In this document: in pieces, positions 1-9,262 of the stretch
Layout: the number at the start of each line of letters is the position of its first letter
How positions within the stretch are numbered: position 1 is the stretch's first letter
Assembly (NCBI GenBank): GCA_965278995.1
Contig: OZ257136.1
Coordinates: forward strand, 3,596,001-3,660,000
Direction of reading: 5' to 3'
DNA from: JADJYF01 sp965278995
Lineage (GTDB): Bacteria; Pseudomonadota; Gammaproteobacteria; Ga0077536
DNA: 64,000 nucleotides
Position numbers and translations under genes: made by a program
The notes under the pieces: generated by a model
Told to the model about the DNA's origin: nothing
The model's database searches: none
What the model saw: only the letters and a program-made list of their open reading frames with translations

Positions 1-1
1 A

Positions 2-451
2 CCGGCGCGCCCGTTGGCTGAACTGACCGCCGCACTGACCCTGCCCCGAGGTCGCCATACGCTCGCTCATCAGCTCGACCGGCGTGCCGGGATCCGCGGC
101 GCCAAAGCTGCGCTGCTGCGCGAATGTCTGCCTGCCGACGCTTTCGGTATACCGGCAACGCTCGCACAGGGCATTAAAGCGCTGCCCATTCGCCTGCTCC
201 GCACACGGCCATTGAGTGAAGCGATCAGCAGTGCCGGCGGCGTGACATTCGAGGCGCTGGACGAGCGCTTTATGCTGCATAAGCTGCCCGGCGTGTTCTG
301 CGCCGGCGAGATGCTGGACTGGGAAGCGCCGACCGGGGGATACCTCCTCACCGCCTGTCTCGCCACTGGCAAAGCTGCGGCAGGCGGTGCGCTGACGTGG
401 CTGGCCGAGCACGGCCACTCTTCCCAGCAACCTCCTGTTTCGCTACCTTGA
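2..451 (+). CDS. NAD(P)/FAD-dependent oxidoreductase (HI0933/BaiN-like family), C-terminal part
   Basis: The gene is cut by the left edge of the window, so no start codon is visible; the reading frame is open from base 2. The 145-residue tail contains the motif CAGEMLDWEAPTGGY. In the HI0933-like flavoproteins (TIGR03862 type) this is the C-terminal FAD-contacting strand, followed by an A-A-G-G-A helix as here. The substrate of this family is generally unknown and cannot be read from the fragment. The gene ends 34 bp before the ferritin-like gene, so the two may be co-transcribed. The family assignment rests on the C-terminal motif only. Confidence 0.75.
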   Translation, partial: PARPLAELTAALTLPRGRHTLAHQLDRRAGIRGAKAALLRECLPADAFGIPATLAQGIKALPIRLLRTRPLSEAISSAGGVTFEALDERFMLHKLPGVFCAGEMLDWEAPTGGYLLTACLATGKAAAGGALTWLAEHGHSSQQPPVSLP

Positions 452-485
452 GCACCACCGTAATCCCGCTACCAGGAGCCCAGCC

Positions 486-983
486 ATGGCGACGTTACCC
501 GAAGGCTATCCGACCGAAGCGTTTGCCGCATTCGATTTGTTGAAATCACGCCGCGTGCTATCTGTACAGGATCTGCAGGTCCTGGCCATGATCGAATCCT
601 ATGGCGAAGTGTTCTATCGCATCATTGCCGCCGGCGTGACGGACGAGGAAGCGAAAAAGCTGCTCACACGCAACGCCCAGGAAGAACGCGGACATGCGCA
701 TCGAATTCTCAAAGCGATTGAACTGAAAGGCGGCGAGCCGTTCAAGCTGCCGGCCATCGACGACAATCCGTTCATGGCTTTCGCGCCAGCCACGTTGACG
801 GCGGATGCCGACCTGCTGGCGGCGCTCGAGAAAGGCGAAGTCGATGGCGACCTCTGTTACCAGACGTGGGCCGAAGCCGAAAGCGACCCGACCATCGCGG
901 CCATCTACCGCCTGAACGGGCGTGAGGAAACGCGTCACAGCGAACGCGTGACACGCGCCAAGACGCTACTGCTGGCGGCCTGA
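486..983 (+). CDS. Ferritin-like / rubrerythrin-type di-iron protein
   Basis: A 165-residue cytoplasmic four-helix protein with no signal peptide. Two ExxH pairs of the ferritin-like superfamily are visible: E67-R-G-H70 and E148-T-R-H151. Additional helix carboxylates at E37 and around E130 give the usual di-iron ligand set. There is no C-terminal rubredoxin CxxC domain, so it is not a classical rubrerythrin. The family commonly acts in iron handling or peroxide defence; the exact substrate here is not known. The ATG at 486 is preceded by an AGGAG-like site. It follows the flavoprotein gene closely and is followed by a terminator-like hairpin. Confidence 0.75.
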   Translation: MATLPEGYPTEAFAAFDLLKSRRVLSVQDLQVLAMIESYGEVFYRIIAAGVTDEEAKKLLTRNAQEERGHAHRILKAIELKGGEPFKLPAIDDNPFMAFAPATLTADADLLAALEKGEVDGDLCYQTWAEAESDPTIAAIYRLNGREETRHSERVTRAKTLLLAA

Positions 984-1002
984 CCGGAAATTCAGTCAGC
1001 CG

Positions 1003-1040
1003 CTGAATGCGCGCGGGATCACAGATCCCGGCGCATTCAG
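1003..1040 (+). terminator. Hairpin after the ferritin-like gene, terminator-like
   Basis: An 18-nt arm (1003-1020) pairs with 1024-1040 across a 3-nt loop, with one bulged base. It is followed by GTTTT rather than a long T tract. It sits 20 bp after the stop at 983 and before the next plus-strand gene, so it probably ends the upstream transcript. Confidence 0.5.
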
Positions 1041-1125
1041 GACGGAGTTTTCGATCGTTAACATGCGGCGGTCACAGTTGGCAGTTTATCGACGGTGACT
1101 GAGCTTGAATGGCCGCCAGTCACCG

Positions 1126-1824
1126 ATGGAACTCGCCAGCATGCTCCGTATTTCTCACCGCCAATCGCGCCACGCCCTGCTCAAGGCCGCGACTTTCACG
1201 GCAATTGCGCTCGTTTCGAGCATGGCTTCGGCCATGGTCGTGCCGACCTACCTCAGCGATTTCCTCGGCGTCGCGCCCGGTACGGCAACTTCGGCGTCCA
1301 ATGCGCCATACACGCAGGTGGTGGCAAGTTCGTATGGGTTCGGCGCAGACAGCCCCGGTAATTTCGACGCAGACCAGATCGATTTCGTCGACACCGACCC
1401 GTTCGCCAAAGGGATTGGTGCGCACCCGCCGTCTGAAGGCGAAACGCTGATCGAATTCAATCTGCAGGCACTGCGCGCAGACGGCTTCGTGTTCAACACG
1501 TTCCTGACCCAGGTTGGTATCGATCAGCCGTCCGGTGGCAACAGTGGCGCCCGCTTCAATGTTTATCTCGACGGCCTGCTGGTCAGTTTCACTGACATCG
1601 CCAACGTCAACACGGCGAGCGTCGCGCTCGCCATCGCCCTCGGCGATGCTGACATTCTGGGCCTGGGCACGCAGCGTCTCGGTATCTTCAACGGCAACCA
1701 TGCCGGCTGGGGCGACGCCCGCCTCGAGCAGCTGAATGCGGTACCGCTGCCTGGTGCCGTGTGGTTGCTGGCTTCGGCAGTCGTTGCCGTGGGCACTATC
1801 GGGCGGCGACGGAACTCCGTCTGA
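1126..1824 (+). CDS. Secreted protein with VPLPA-type (PEP-CTERM-like) sorting tail
   Basis: About 232 residues. The N-terminus has a basic stretch, a hydrophobic core (TFTAIALVSS) and a cleavage-like ASA site before MVVP. The last residues are VPLPGAVWLL followed by a hydrophobic segment and GRRR, the tripartite VPLPA/PEP-CTERM signal that exosortase recognises at the outer face of the inner membrane. The body is a Gly/Asn/Asp-rich beta-type domain of unknown function. ATG at 1126 is preferred; ATG 1141 and TTG 1105 are also in frame. No exosortase is encoded in this window, so it must lie elsewhere in the genome. Confidence 0.75.
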   Translation: MELASMLRISHRQSRHALLKAATFTAIALVSSMASAMVVPTYLSDFLGVAPGTATSASNAPYTQVVASSYGFGADSPGNFDADQIDFVDTDPFAKGIGAHPPSEGETLIEFNLQALRADGFVFNTFLTQVGIDQPSGGNSGARFNVYLDGLLVSFTDIANVNTASVALAIALGDADILGLGTQRLGIFNGNHAGWGDARLEQLNAVPLPGAVWLLASAVVAVGTIGRRRNSV

Positions 1825-1937
1825 AGTCCGCCACAGCATCTCGCCAGCAGTCTACGCAGATTGCCACCCAGTCGGCAGTCTTGGCCGACTTCAACTGTTA
1901 AATAACGTGACACTCATGCTTTCCCGGCAGGTTGTCG

Positions 1938-4900
1938 ATGCTGTGCTGTTGCCTGGTGTTCGTGCTGCTGTTCGGCGCCTGGCCTCTGGCTGCGGCCGCT
2001 CTCGGTACGTCCAATATCGCGCGGACACCCGGTGAACTGCTGAGCGGCCCGAACGCGCCCGAAGCCGGTCGCACGCCGGTTATCGCCTATCACGGCGGCA
2101 TGTTGTTCACGTTCCCGGAAGCGCCCGGCAGTCCGCCAGGCGATTACCAGGTGCGGGCATGGAACATCGCCGACCCCGTGCATCCGGTGGTCACCCAGGT
2201 ACTCGGCCCGACGCGCCATGGTTTCATGGCGCATGGCTATATCAAGCAGGCCACGCGACTCAATTCCGGCTACACGCTCGAGGTCAACGGCGCAGGCCTG
2301 ACAAGCGTCGTTCCGGACATCCCGTTTCGCATGCTCGGCTGGACGCACGGTGGCATGAGCGTGCCCTGGGGCATCACCAACTACTGGTCCTACGGCGATA
2401 CCTCGGCGCCGGCCGAGATCTATCTCAACCGGCCATGGGGCGCACCGCCCAATGCGGTCTTCGATCCGGTGGGCACGACCGGTGTCATCGGCCATCCTTT
2501 CGTCTTCGGTCGATATCTGTTTTACGCCTCCGACCAGAGCCGCACCGGGATCGCCAGTTACGACATCAGCGATCCGGCCAACCCGGTACTGCTCGATGTG
2601 CTGACGGACGGCAGCGTCGGCGGTTACTGGCCGGACCCGGTGGGCGTCAACGGCAAACTGTATTTCTTCTTTCCGCATGACAACCCGGCTGGCGGATTTC
2701 ACGTCGTCGATGCCACCGACCCGAGCGATCTGAAGCTTGTTGCCGACGTTCCGCTGGAAGGCAACCTGAACTACGCGCAGTTCCAGGACGAGTTCGCTTT
2801 CAGTGAGCGTTACAAAATCGACATGCGCACGTTCGAGGTGGTGCTCGCACTGGACGAGAACGCGACCACGCGCAGCGGCCCGCGTATCGATACCAGCCAG
2901 TTCTCCCTGCCGGTCGGTAATCTGCTGGTGACTGGCGGCAACTACATTGATGGCACCTGCAGCGTGCCGGGGTTCAGTTCGACGCATTGCGGTACGGGCA
3001 TGTCGATTTGGGCGCATCAGGCAGCGCCGGACACACGCGGGCCGTTCGTCGCGTTTCACGCACCGGCTGATGGCGAGACCGGTTATCCGATTACGCATCC
3101 GATCCAGATCCTGATCCACGAAACGTTGCGCTCCGAGACCATCAATGCCGGCACGGTGCGCCTGCGTCCGGTCGTTAACGGCGTTCCTGGCGCGCCGCTC
3201 GCCGCCGAATACTGGTTCGCTTCGAACGATATTCTCTCCATCGTGCCGCTGGCGCCGCTGGCGCTGAATACCACCTACCGGGTCGAACTCGTCGCCGACG
3301 GCGTCCGCGACGCGGTCGGCAATGGCATGCAGCCATACAGCTTCGAATTCGCCACCGGGGCGACGCTCACGGCCAGCAATGCGCGACCGGTGATCAGCGG
3401 CATCACTGTGACACCACGACCGGTAGCACCCGGTGTCAACGCGCAGTTCACGGCGCAGGCCAGCGACGCCGACGGCGACGCGCTCGAATATCGCTACGAC
3501 TATGGCGACGGCAGCGCATTGACGGCGTGGACGACGAACAGCGCGAGCAGTCACAGCTACGCTGAGCGTGGCCACTACACCCTCACCGTGCAGGTACGGG
3601 ACAGCGAGAATGCGCTCGCCACGCGCACGACCGGCGTCACCGTACTGACGGCGGCTCTGGGTCTCGCCGGCACGCACAGTAGTCAGCTGGCGCGGGTGAC
3701 GACCACGACCGGCGAACGCCTGTGGGTCGTGAATCCGGACGCCGACACCGTCACGGTGCTCAATGCCGATACGCGCGCCGTGATTGCCGAGCATCGCGTC
3801 TGTGCCGACCCGCGCAGCGTCGCCATCGACGCTGCCGGTATGGCCTGGATTGCCTGCCATGACGCCGACGGCATCGCCGTGCTGGCGGCCGACGGCGAAC
3901 GGGTAGCAACACTCGACACCGGCTACGGCAGTGCGCCGATAGCACTCGCCATGAACAGCGCCGGTACGCGTGCGCTGGTTTCGCTGACCGAAGCCGGCAG
4001 CGTCGCGATGTTCGACACGGCAGCGAGAATCGAGCTCACCCGCCGCGCGGTCGGGCCGACGCCGCACGCCATCGCCATCAACGCCGCTGGAACTCGCGCT
4101 TATGTCACGCGCTTTCTTTCGGCACCGATGCAGGGCGAAGTCTGGCAACTCACTATCGGAGCGAGCAGCTTGACCAGCGCCGGCACCATCGCGCTCGCGC
4201 ATCAATGGGGCGAGGATCTGCGTTTCGACGGCCGTGGCGTACCGAATTATCTGTCGGCCATTGCAATCACTCCCGACGGCACGCGCGCGTGGGTGACTGC
4301 CAAGAAAGACAACACCACACGCGGCCTGTATTCGAGCGGCAGCGATCTCGATCAGGACAACACCGTGCGCGCAATGGTCGCGCAAATCGATCTCGCAAGC
4401 GCAACGGAACGACTCGACCTGCGCCGCGATCTCGACAACAGCGAGCAGCCCAGCGCAGTCGCATTCTCGCCGCTGGGCGATTACGCCTTCGTTTCACTGC
4501 AAGGTTCGAATGCGGTGCTGGTACTGGACAGTCTCAAGATTGACGCCGGCTTTTCCGGAGTTTCGAGTGTCGTTAGTCGCATCGGTGTCGGCCATGCGCC
4601 GCAAGCGCTCGCGTACCAGCCGCGTGCCGGTGGTGATCGCCTGTGGGTTCACGCCTTCCTCGATCGGCAGGCCAGTGTCATCGAGCTCGGCCCATTGCTC
4701 GACACTGGTACCGCATCTTTCGGGCTGTTCCCGGTACCGCTGGTCGCGGCCGAGAAACTGGCGGCCAGCGTGCTCGCTGGCAAACGTCTGTTTTACGACG
4801 CCGCCGACCCTCGCATGAGTGGCGAAGGCTACATGGGTTGCGCAACCTGCCATATCGACGGGGGTCACGATGGTCGTACCTGGGATTTCACCGGACGTGG

Positions 4901-6344
4901 CGAAGGACTACGCAATACACCACCGCTGCATGGGCGCGCCGGACTCGGCCACGGGCTGGTGCACTGGAGCGCGAACTTCGACGAAATTCAGGATTTCGAA
5001 CACGATATCCGCGCGCAGTTCGGCGGCCAGGGCTTCATGACCGATGCCGATTTCGCGCTCGCCAGTACGCCGCTCGGCGCACCGAAAACCGGCCGCAGCA
5101 TCGCGCTCGACCAGCTCGCGGCTTATCTCTCAACGCTCGATCTGGCGAGCATGCCGCGCTCACCCTGGCGTGGCGCTGACGGCGGCCTGACAGCGGCCGG
5201 CGTGCGCGGCTCTGCGCGTTTTGCGGCGCTGGGTTGCGCCGGCTGCCATGCCGGTGTTGCCGGCGTCGCGAACACCGGTCTGGTGCCTGATCTGCGCAAT
5301 ATCGGGACTTTGGGCACGCGCTCGGGCAGCCGCCTCGGCAGCGCGCTTATCGGCATCGACGTGCCAACATTGCATGGCCTGTGGCGCACTGCGCCGTATC
5401 TGCACAACGGCGAAGCCGCGACACTCGAAGGCGTTTTCACCGCGACTGGCGCTGACGTACTGCAGAGCGAAACCGCCGTATTGACCGGCGGCTATGAAAT
5501 CCGCGACGGCGAGCATTGGTCCGTCGATCGTCTCGCCGTCGTGCGCGGCGGGCGCTTCGTCGAATTCCAGACCGGCGGTACTGCGCGCTTCACTTATACC
5601 GCTCAGGGTGCAGGCAGCGCGGCACTCGCCTTGCGCTATCACGCCAACTATCAGAACGCGAACGTGACCATCACCGTCAACGGTGTCGCGCAAGCACAGA
5701 CGCTGCCGGCCACGCTCACCAATGACTGGCACACACGCAACTGGGGTGAACGTATCGTGACTGTCGCGCTGCTTGCCGGGGCCAATACCATTAGCGTGCG
5801 CTTCGATAGCGGTAACAATTTTGCGCTCGACGAAATCGCGCTGAACGATACAGTCTGGCAACGCAGTGCGGCGATTGCGCACCGCGCCGCCAGTACGCTC
5901 GCCCCGGCCGATTTTGCCGACTTGATGACTTATCTGCGTCAGCTCGACGGGCGCCCGGCAGCGGCCCAGACCACAAGTATTGTCGCGCCAGCGGCTGGCG
6001 CTGCGGTGAGCGGCGTTCTGCAGCTCAGCGGAATCTCGAATGGCGACGCTGGTGATGCCGTGCTGATCGCTTTGAACAGCGGCCCGTTCGTCACTGCTAC
6101 CGGGCTCACCTCGTGGACGCACTCGCTTGATCTCAGCGCGCTCACGCCCGGCTGGCATACCGTAACGGTGCGCTTGCGCGATGGAGCCACCGGTACCTGG
6201 AGCGAAACACAGCGGCAGTTCCGTGTGACCGAGAACAATGGCGGCGAACCCGACGCGCCGACGCAGATCCCGAGCTTGCCGCCATTGGCCCTGGCACTGC
6301 TTGCGCTGGCCCTGGTGATGACGAGGTGCAAGCTGCAGCGTTGA
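1938..6344 (+). CDS. Giant exported protein: Ig-like/PKD, beta-propeller, two CxxCH haem sites and a carbohydrate-binding-like domain
   Basis: About 1468 residues with an N-terminal signal peptide (CCLVFVLLFGAWPLAAAA). The order appears to be: an N-terminal LVIVD/propeller-like region; a bacterial Ig-like (Big_5) domain near residues 360-480; a PKD domain near 490-570; a YVTN-type propeller (WVVNPDADTVTVLNAD) near 575-920; a di-haem cytochrome-peroxidase-like region with haem sites C968-x-x-C-H and C1100-x-x-C-H; a CBM-like beta-sandwich near 1180-1300; and a tail IPSLPPLALALLALALVM ending in basic residues. The tail looks like an IPTL/PEP-CTERM-like sorting signal. ATG 1938 follows an AGG at 6 nt; an upstream TTG at 1932 is also possible. 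It is probably a periplasmic or surface redox protein; the substrate is unknown. Confidence 0.75.
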   Translation: MLCCCLVFVLLFGAWPLAAAALGTSNIARTPGELLSGPNAPEAGRTPVIAYHGGMLFTFPEAPGSPPGDYQVRAWNIADPVHPVVTQVLGPTRHGFMAHGYIKQATRLNSGYTLEVNGAGLTSVVPDIPFRMLGWTHGGMSVPWGITNYWSYGDTSAPAEIYLNRPWGAPPNAVFDPVGTTGVIGHPFVFGRYLFYASDQSRTGIASYDISDPANPVLLDVLTDGSVGGYWPDPVGVNGKLYFFFPHDNPAGGFHVVDATDPSDLKLVADVPLEGNLNYAQFQDEFAFSERYKIDMRTFEVVLALDENATTRSGPRIDTSQFSLPVGNLLVTGGNYIDGTCSVPGFSSTHCGTGMSIWAHQAAPDTRGPFVAFHAPADGETGYPITHPIQILIHETLRSETINAGTVRLRPVVNGVPGAPLAAEYWFASNDILSIVPLAPLALNTTYRVELVADGVRDAVGNGMQPYSFEFATGATLTASNARPVISGITVTPRPVAPGVNAQFTAQASDADGDALEYRYDYGDGSALTAWTTNSASSHSYAERGHYTLTVQVRDSENALATRTTGVTVLTAALGLAGTHSSQLARVTTTTGERLWVVNPDADTVTVLNADTRAVIAEHRVCADPRSVAIDAAGMAWIACHDADGIAVLAADGERVATLDTGYGSAPIALAMNSAGTRALVSLTEAGSVAMFDTAARIELTRRAVGPTPHAIAINAAGTRAYVTRFLSAPMQGEVWQLTIGASSLTSAGTIALAHQWGEDLRFDGRGVPNYLSAIAITPDGTRAWVTAKKDNTTRGLYSSGSDLDQDNTVRAMVAQIDLASATERLDLRRDLDNSEQPSAVAFSPLGDYAFVSLQGSNAVLVLDSLKIDAGFSGVSSVVSRIGVGHAPQALAYQPRAGGDRLWVHAFLDRQASVIELGPLLDTGTASFGLFPVPLVAAEKLAASVLAGKRLFYDAADPRMSGEGYMGCATCHIDGGHDGRTWDFTGRGEGLRNTPPLHGRAGLGHGLVHWSANFDEIQDFEHDIRAQFGGQGFMTDADFALASTPLGAPKTGRSIALDQLAAYLSTLDLASMPRSPWRGADGGLTAAGVRGSARFAALGCAGCHAGVAGVANTGLVPDLRNIGTLGTRSGSRLGSALIGIDVPTLHGLWRTAPYLHNGEAATLEGVFTATGADVLQSETAVLTGGYEIRDGEHWSVDRLAVVRGGRFVEFQTGGTARFTYTAQGAGSAALALRYHANYQNANVTITVNGVAQAQTLPATLTNDWHTRNWGERIVTVALLAGANTISVRFDSGNNFALDEIALNDTVWQRSAAIAHRAASTLAPADFADLMTYLRQLDGRPAAAQTTSIVAPAAGAAVSGVLQLSGISNGDAGDAVLIALNSGPFVTATGLTSWTHSLDLSALTPGWHTVTVRLRDGATGTWSETQRQFRVTENNGGEPDAPTQIPSLPPLALALLALALVMTRCKLQR

Positions 6345-6594
6345 GCGGCCGTGCTGTGTCCGGGCACTCGCCCTGCATTGGCCCAAGCACCGGGGAAGAT
6401 GCGTCACGCTGGTGCGCTTCCTCGACAATCGAACATTCCAGCACCAGCGTGGCGCAAGCACCGAGCGCTGCGCGACCAGGCCATTTCGGGCGGGTCACAT
6501 TATCTCTGCCAGTAATTGACCGTAACAGACTGCCGTCGCCAACTGGCACAGCGCTTGCTCGCTCGTGCGCTTCTCTCTCCCATTCAGGTGACCA

Positions 6595-8436
6595 TTGAGT
6601 CCAACCTACTTTCAGTGGTATCTGGAAGGCCTGCATAAAGCGTTTTCTGATGATCATCGCGGCGAGCTCGCGAGCTATATTCCTGAGTTGTTGCGCGCCG
6701 ACCCCGCTGCGCTCGGCATTGCGCTGGTGACGGTCGACGGCCACGTTTACCAGGTTGGCAATACGGCCGACCCGTTCACCATGCAGTCGATCACCAAGGT
6801 ATTCACTTACGGCATGGCGTTGGCCGCACGCGGCAGCGATACAGTAATGAAAACCGCCGGTGTCGAACCCTCGGGTGAGGCGTTCAATTCCATCAGCCTG
6901 GAGCCGGGTTCCGGCCGCCCGATGAACCCGATGATCAACGCTGGCGCAATTGCGATCACGAGCCTGCTGCCGGGCAATTCCCCCGGTGAACGACTGCGCA
7001 TGCTGTTCGAATCGCTTGCCATCTACTGCGGGCGCGATCTCGGGTTGGATGAGCAGGTCTACGAATCCGAACAGGCGACCGGGCATCGCAATCGCGCCAT
7101 CGCGCACATGCTGGTCAACTACGGCATCATCGATGGCGATCCAGAGCCGGATCTCGATCTGTATTTTCGCCAATGCTCGGTCAGCGCAACCTGCCGCGAT
7201 CTGGCCGTGATGGCAGCGACGCTCGCCAATCAGGGCGTGAATCCGATTACGAGCGTGCGGGCGATACAGGCGCGTTACGTTCCAAAAATTCTGAGCGTGA
7301 TGGCCTCCTGCGGCATGTACGACTATTCCGGCGCATGGATCTACGATGTCGGCATGCCGGCGAAAAGCGGCGTCGGCGGCGGGATCATTGCCGTGCTGCC
7401 GTCGCAATTCGGTCTCGCAGTCTATTCACCCCGACTCGATGAGCGCGGCAACAGCGTGCGCGGCATCGCCGTGTGCCAGGCGGTATCGGCCGATTTCGGG
7501 CTGCATATTTTTCAACCGGTCAAGATTACGTCCGGCACCGTCATCCGTGCGCAGTATTCACTAGCCGAGATCAATTCGAAACGCACGCGCTCGCCACGTC
7601 ACGCTGAATCGCTCACGGCACGCGGCACACGTGCGCAGGTGATAGAACTGGCTGGCGAGCTTTCGTTCAATTCAGCTGAACTGGTCTTGATGCAGGTCAC
7701 TGCCCGGGTCGGCAGTGCAGATTATCTGGTCGTGGATTTCAGCCGGGTGTCGTCAGTCGATTCCGCCGCCATCTATCTGCTCGCCGGCCTCGCGCGTTCC
7801 CTGCACGAAAGCGGCGTTGATCTGCTGTTTACCGGTACGCGCGGCATTGCGCCGCTGGAAGTGCAATTGCGCCGTCAACTGCCTGAACTGAAAGCGATGC
7901 CCTTACTGCAGTGTGCCGCACTCGATCTCGCGCTCGAGTGGTGTGAGGACAAGCTGCTCGAAGCCGAGGGTCTGTTCACCCAGGTGACGGCGCCGTTGCC
8001 GCTGGCGGAGCAATACTATGCGCAAGGCTTGAGCACACCTGAACTCGCGTACCTCGAATCGCGCCTGACGCCACGACAATATCGGATGGGTGACTACCTG
8101 TGTCGCGAAGGTGAAACCGATGACACGCTGCATTTCATCGTGGCCGGCGAAGTGAGCGTGGTGCTGCGCCTCGGCGATCGGCGCAGCGAACGCTTGGCGA
8201 CGCTGTCGGCGGGCGCCGCTTTCGGCGAACTGGCCATGGTCAGCGACAGTGCGCGCTCGGCCGACGTCATCGCCGATACCGAGGTTACAACCCTTGTGCT
8301 CACGCCGCAGCTGCTCGAAGACGACGCCTCCGAAATTGCCGGCAGGGTACTGACCAAACTGGTCAAGAACATCGCCATCGGTTTGTCGGAGAAACTTCGC
8401 AAAGCCAATCTGCATATCCGCAGTCTGGGGCGTTAA
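6595..8436 (+). CDS. glsA: Glutaminase A fused to STAS and cyclic-nucleotide-binding domains
   Basis: 613 residues. Residues 1 to about 310 are a serine-dependent beta-lactamase-like glutaminase (L-glutamine to glutamate plus ammonia) with the nucleophile motif S65-I-T-K68 and the late K-S-G-V-G-G-G loop. Residues of about 350-450 form a STAS domain, and about 475-595 a cyclic-nucleotide-binding domain (GDYLCREGETDD; GAAFGELAMV). The start is TTG at 6595: an in-frame stop lies just upstream and an AGG lies 6 nt before it. No signal peptide, so it is cytoplasmic. The C-terminal modules suggest control by a cyclic nucleotide and by a STAS partner. A cyclase is encoded about 7 kb downstream, but no link is proven. 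Confidence 0.9.
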   Translation: MSPTYFQWYLEGLHKAFSDDHRGELASYIPELLRADPAALGIALVTVDGHVYQVGNTADPFTMQSITKVFTYGMALAARGSDTVMKTAGVEPSGEAFNSISLEPGSGRPMNPMINAGAIAITSLLPGNSPGERLRMLFESLAIYCGRDLGLDEQVYESEQATGHRNRAIAHMLVNYGIIDGDPEPDLDLYFRQCSVSATCRDLAVMAATLANQGVNPITSVRAIQARYVPKILSVMASCGMYDYSGAWIYDVGMPAKSGVGGGIIAVLPSQFGLAVYSPRLDERGNSVRGIAVCQAVSADFGLHIFQPVKITSGTVIRAQYSLAEINSKRTRSPRHAESLTARGTRAQVIELAGELSFNSAELVLMQVTARVGSADYLVVDFSRVSSVDSAAIYLLAGLARSLHESGVDLLFTGTRGIAPLEVQLRRQLPELKAMPLLQCAALDLALEWCEDKLLEAEGLFTQVTAPLPLAEQYYAQGLSTPELAYLESRLTPRQYRMGDYLCREGETDDTLHFIVAGEVSVVLRLGDRRSERLATLSAGAAFGELAMVSDSARSADVIADTEVTTLVLTPQLLEDDASEIAGRVLTKLVKNIAIGLSEKLRKANLHIRSLGR

Positions 8437-8532
8437 CTCGAAGGACCCTTGGCCGGGCGCTGTCACACCTAACCCGAATCAAGCAATCCCGATCGGCGAT
8501 GCGCCACGCCCTCTATCAAAGCTTGCTTGCGT

Positions 8533-8618
8533 TAAGGACCCTGGTCAAAATCATCTCGTCAACACCGAGGGTGCTTCTGAGCAGCCGAATGTAGAGATCA
8601 TTTTGACCAGGGTCCTTA
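8533..8618. repeat. 25-bp inverted repeat pair (REP/MITE-like element)
   Basis: The arm at 8533-8557 (TAAGGACCCTGGTCAAAATC plus 5 bases) is the reverse complement of 8594-8618 with one mismatch, separated by 36 bp. It lies between the glutaminase and peptidase genes. It has no coding capacity and no T tract. It could be a REP-like element, a small non-autonomous transposon or a long hairpin. Confidence 0.7.
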
Positions 8619-8654
8619 GTATCGTTGCGAGCAACTCGATAATCAGGAGGCACC

Positions 8655-9149
8655 ATGAAAGAACCAGCGCGCAAGGCACGTAATATCGAACGTCTGGCGA
8701 CGCTTTATCCCGCGTTCGCTGCTCGATTGTCCCGCGTGATAGCACGGCTCGAGAGCGACGGACTGCGGCCACGCATCCAGGACGCCTGGCGCTCGCCGCA
8801 AGACCAGAAGAAAGCATTCGACACCGGCCACTCGAAGCTTCTGTTCGGTTTCCACAACGTGACTGGCGTCAACGGCAAGCCGGAAGGACTGGCCGTCGAT
8901 CTGCTGGATGACGACGCACCGCTGGCCGCGGGAACCGTCTACACCCTGAAATTGGCCGCCGCCGCACAAGCCGAGAAGCTCCACACCGGTGTCCGCTGGG
9001 GCGTGCCGAAGAAACTCATCGCTGCGATTGACGAAGCGATCGCCGCGAAGCGCTGGGATGCACCGGTAAAAATCGGCTGGGATCCATTGCATGTCGAACC
9101 AACCGGTATAACCGTGGCGGAGGCGCGTGCTGGCAAGCGGCCGGTGTGA
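8655..9149 (+). CDS. M15-type (L-alanyl-D-glutamate / D,D-carboxypeptidase-like) peptidase
   Basis: 164 residues, ATG at 8655 with an AGGAGG site 6 nt upstream. The fold signature is that of M15/VanY-like Zn peptidases: QDAWRSPQDQKKAFDTG, then F-H-N near residue 75 with EGLAVDLLD supplying the Zn-binding His and Asp, and a late DPLHVEP with the final His. Proteins of this size are usually phage-endolysin-like or cell-wall recycling enzymes acting on peptidoglycan peptides. No signal peptide is evident, so it is either cytosolic or released by lysis. It stands alone between an inverted repeat and the pyrophosphatase gene. Confidence 0.75.
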   Translation: MKEPARKARNIERLATLYPAFAARLSRVIARLESDGLRPRIQDAWRSPQDQKKAFDTGHSKLLFGFHNVTGVNGKPEGLAVDLLDDDAPLAAGTVYTLKLAAAAQAEKLHTGVRWGVPKKLIAAIDEAIAAKRWDAPVKIGWDPLHVEPTGITVAEARAGKRPV

Positions 9150-9262
9150 CTGGAGAGCGTCGATCGGAATCAGTACGGAACGACTGCCGTTGCGCAGCCG
9201 CGAGATGGGCGGGCACGGCGGGTCAGTGCCCCGTATAATCGGCCGTCCGTCTCCGGACCGAG

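Noticed and set aside
1914..4385. Long open frame of 823 codons on the minus strand within the large cytochrome/propeller gene
   Set aside because: It is antisense to a gene with clear domains and signal peptide, and its sequence is Arg/His-rich with no motif. GC-rich coding DNA commonly leaves such frames open.
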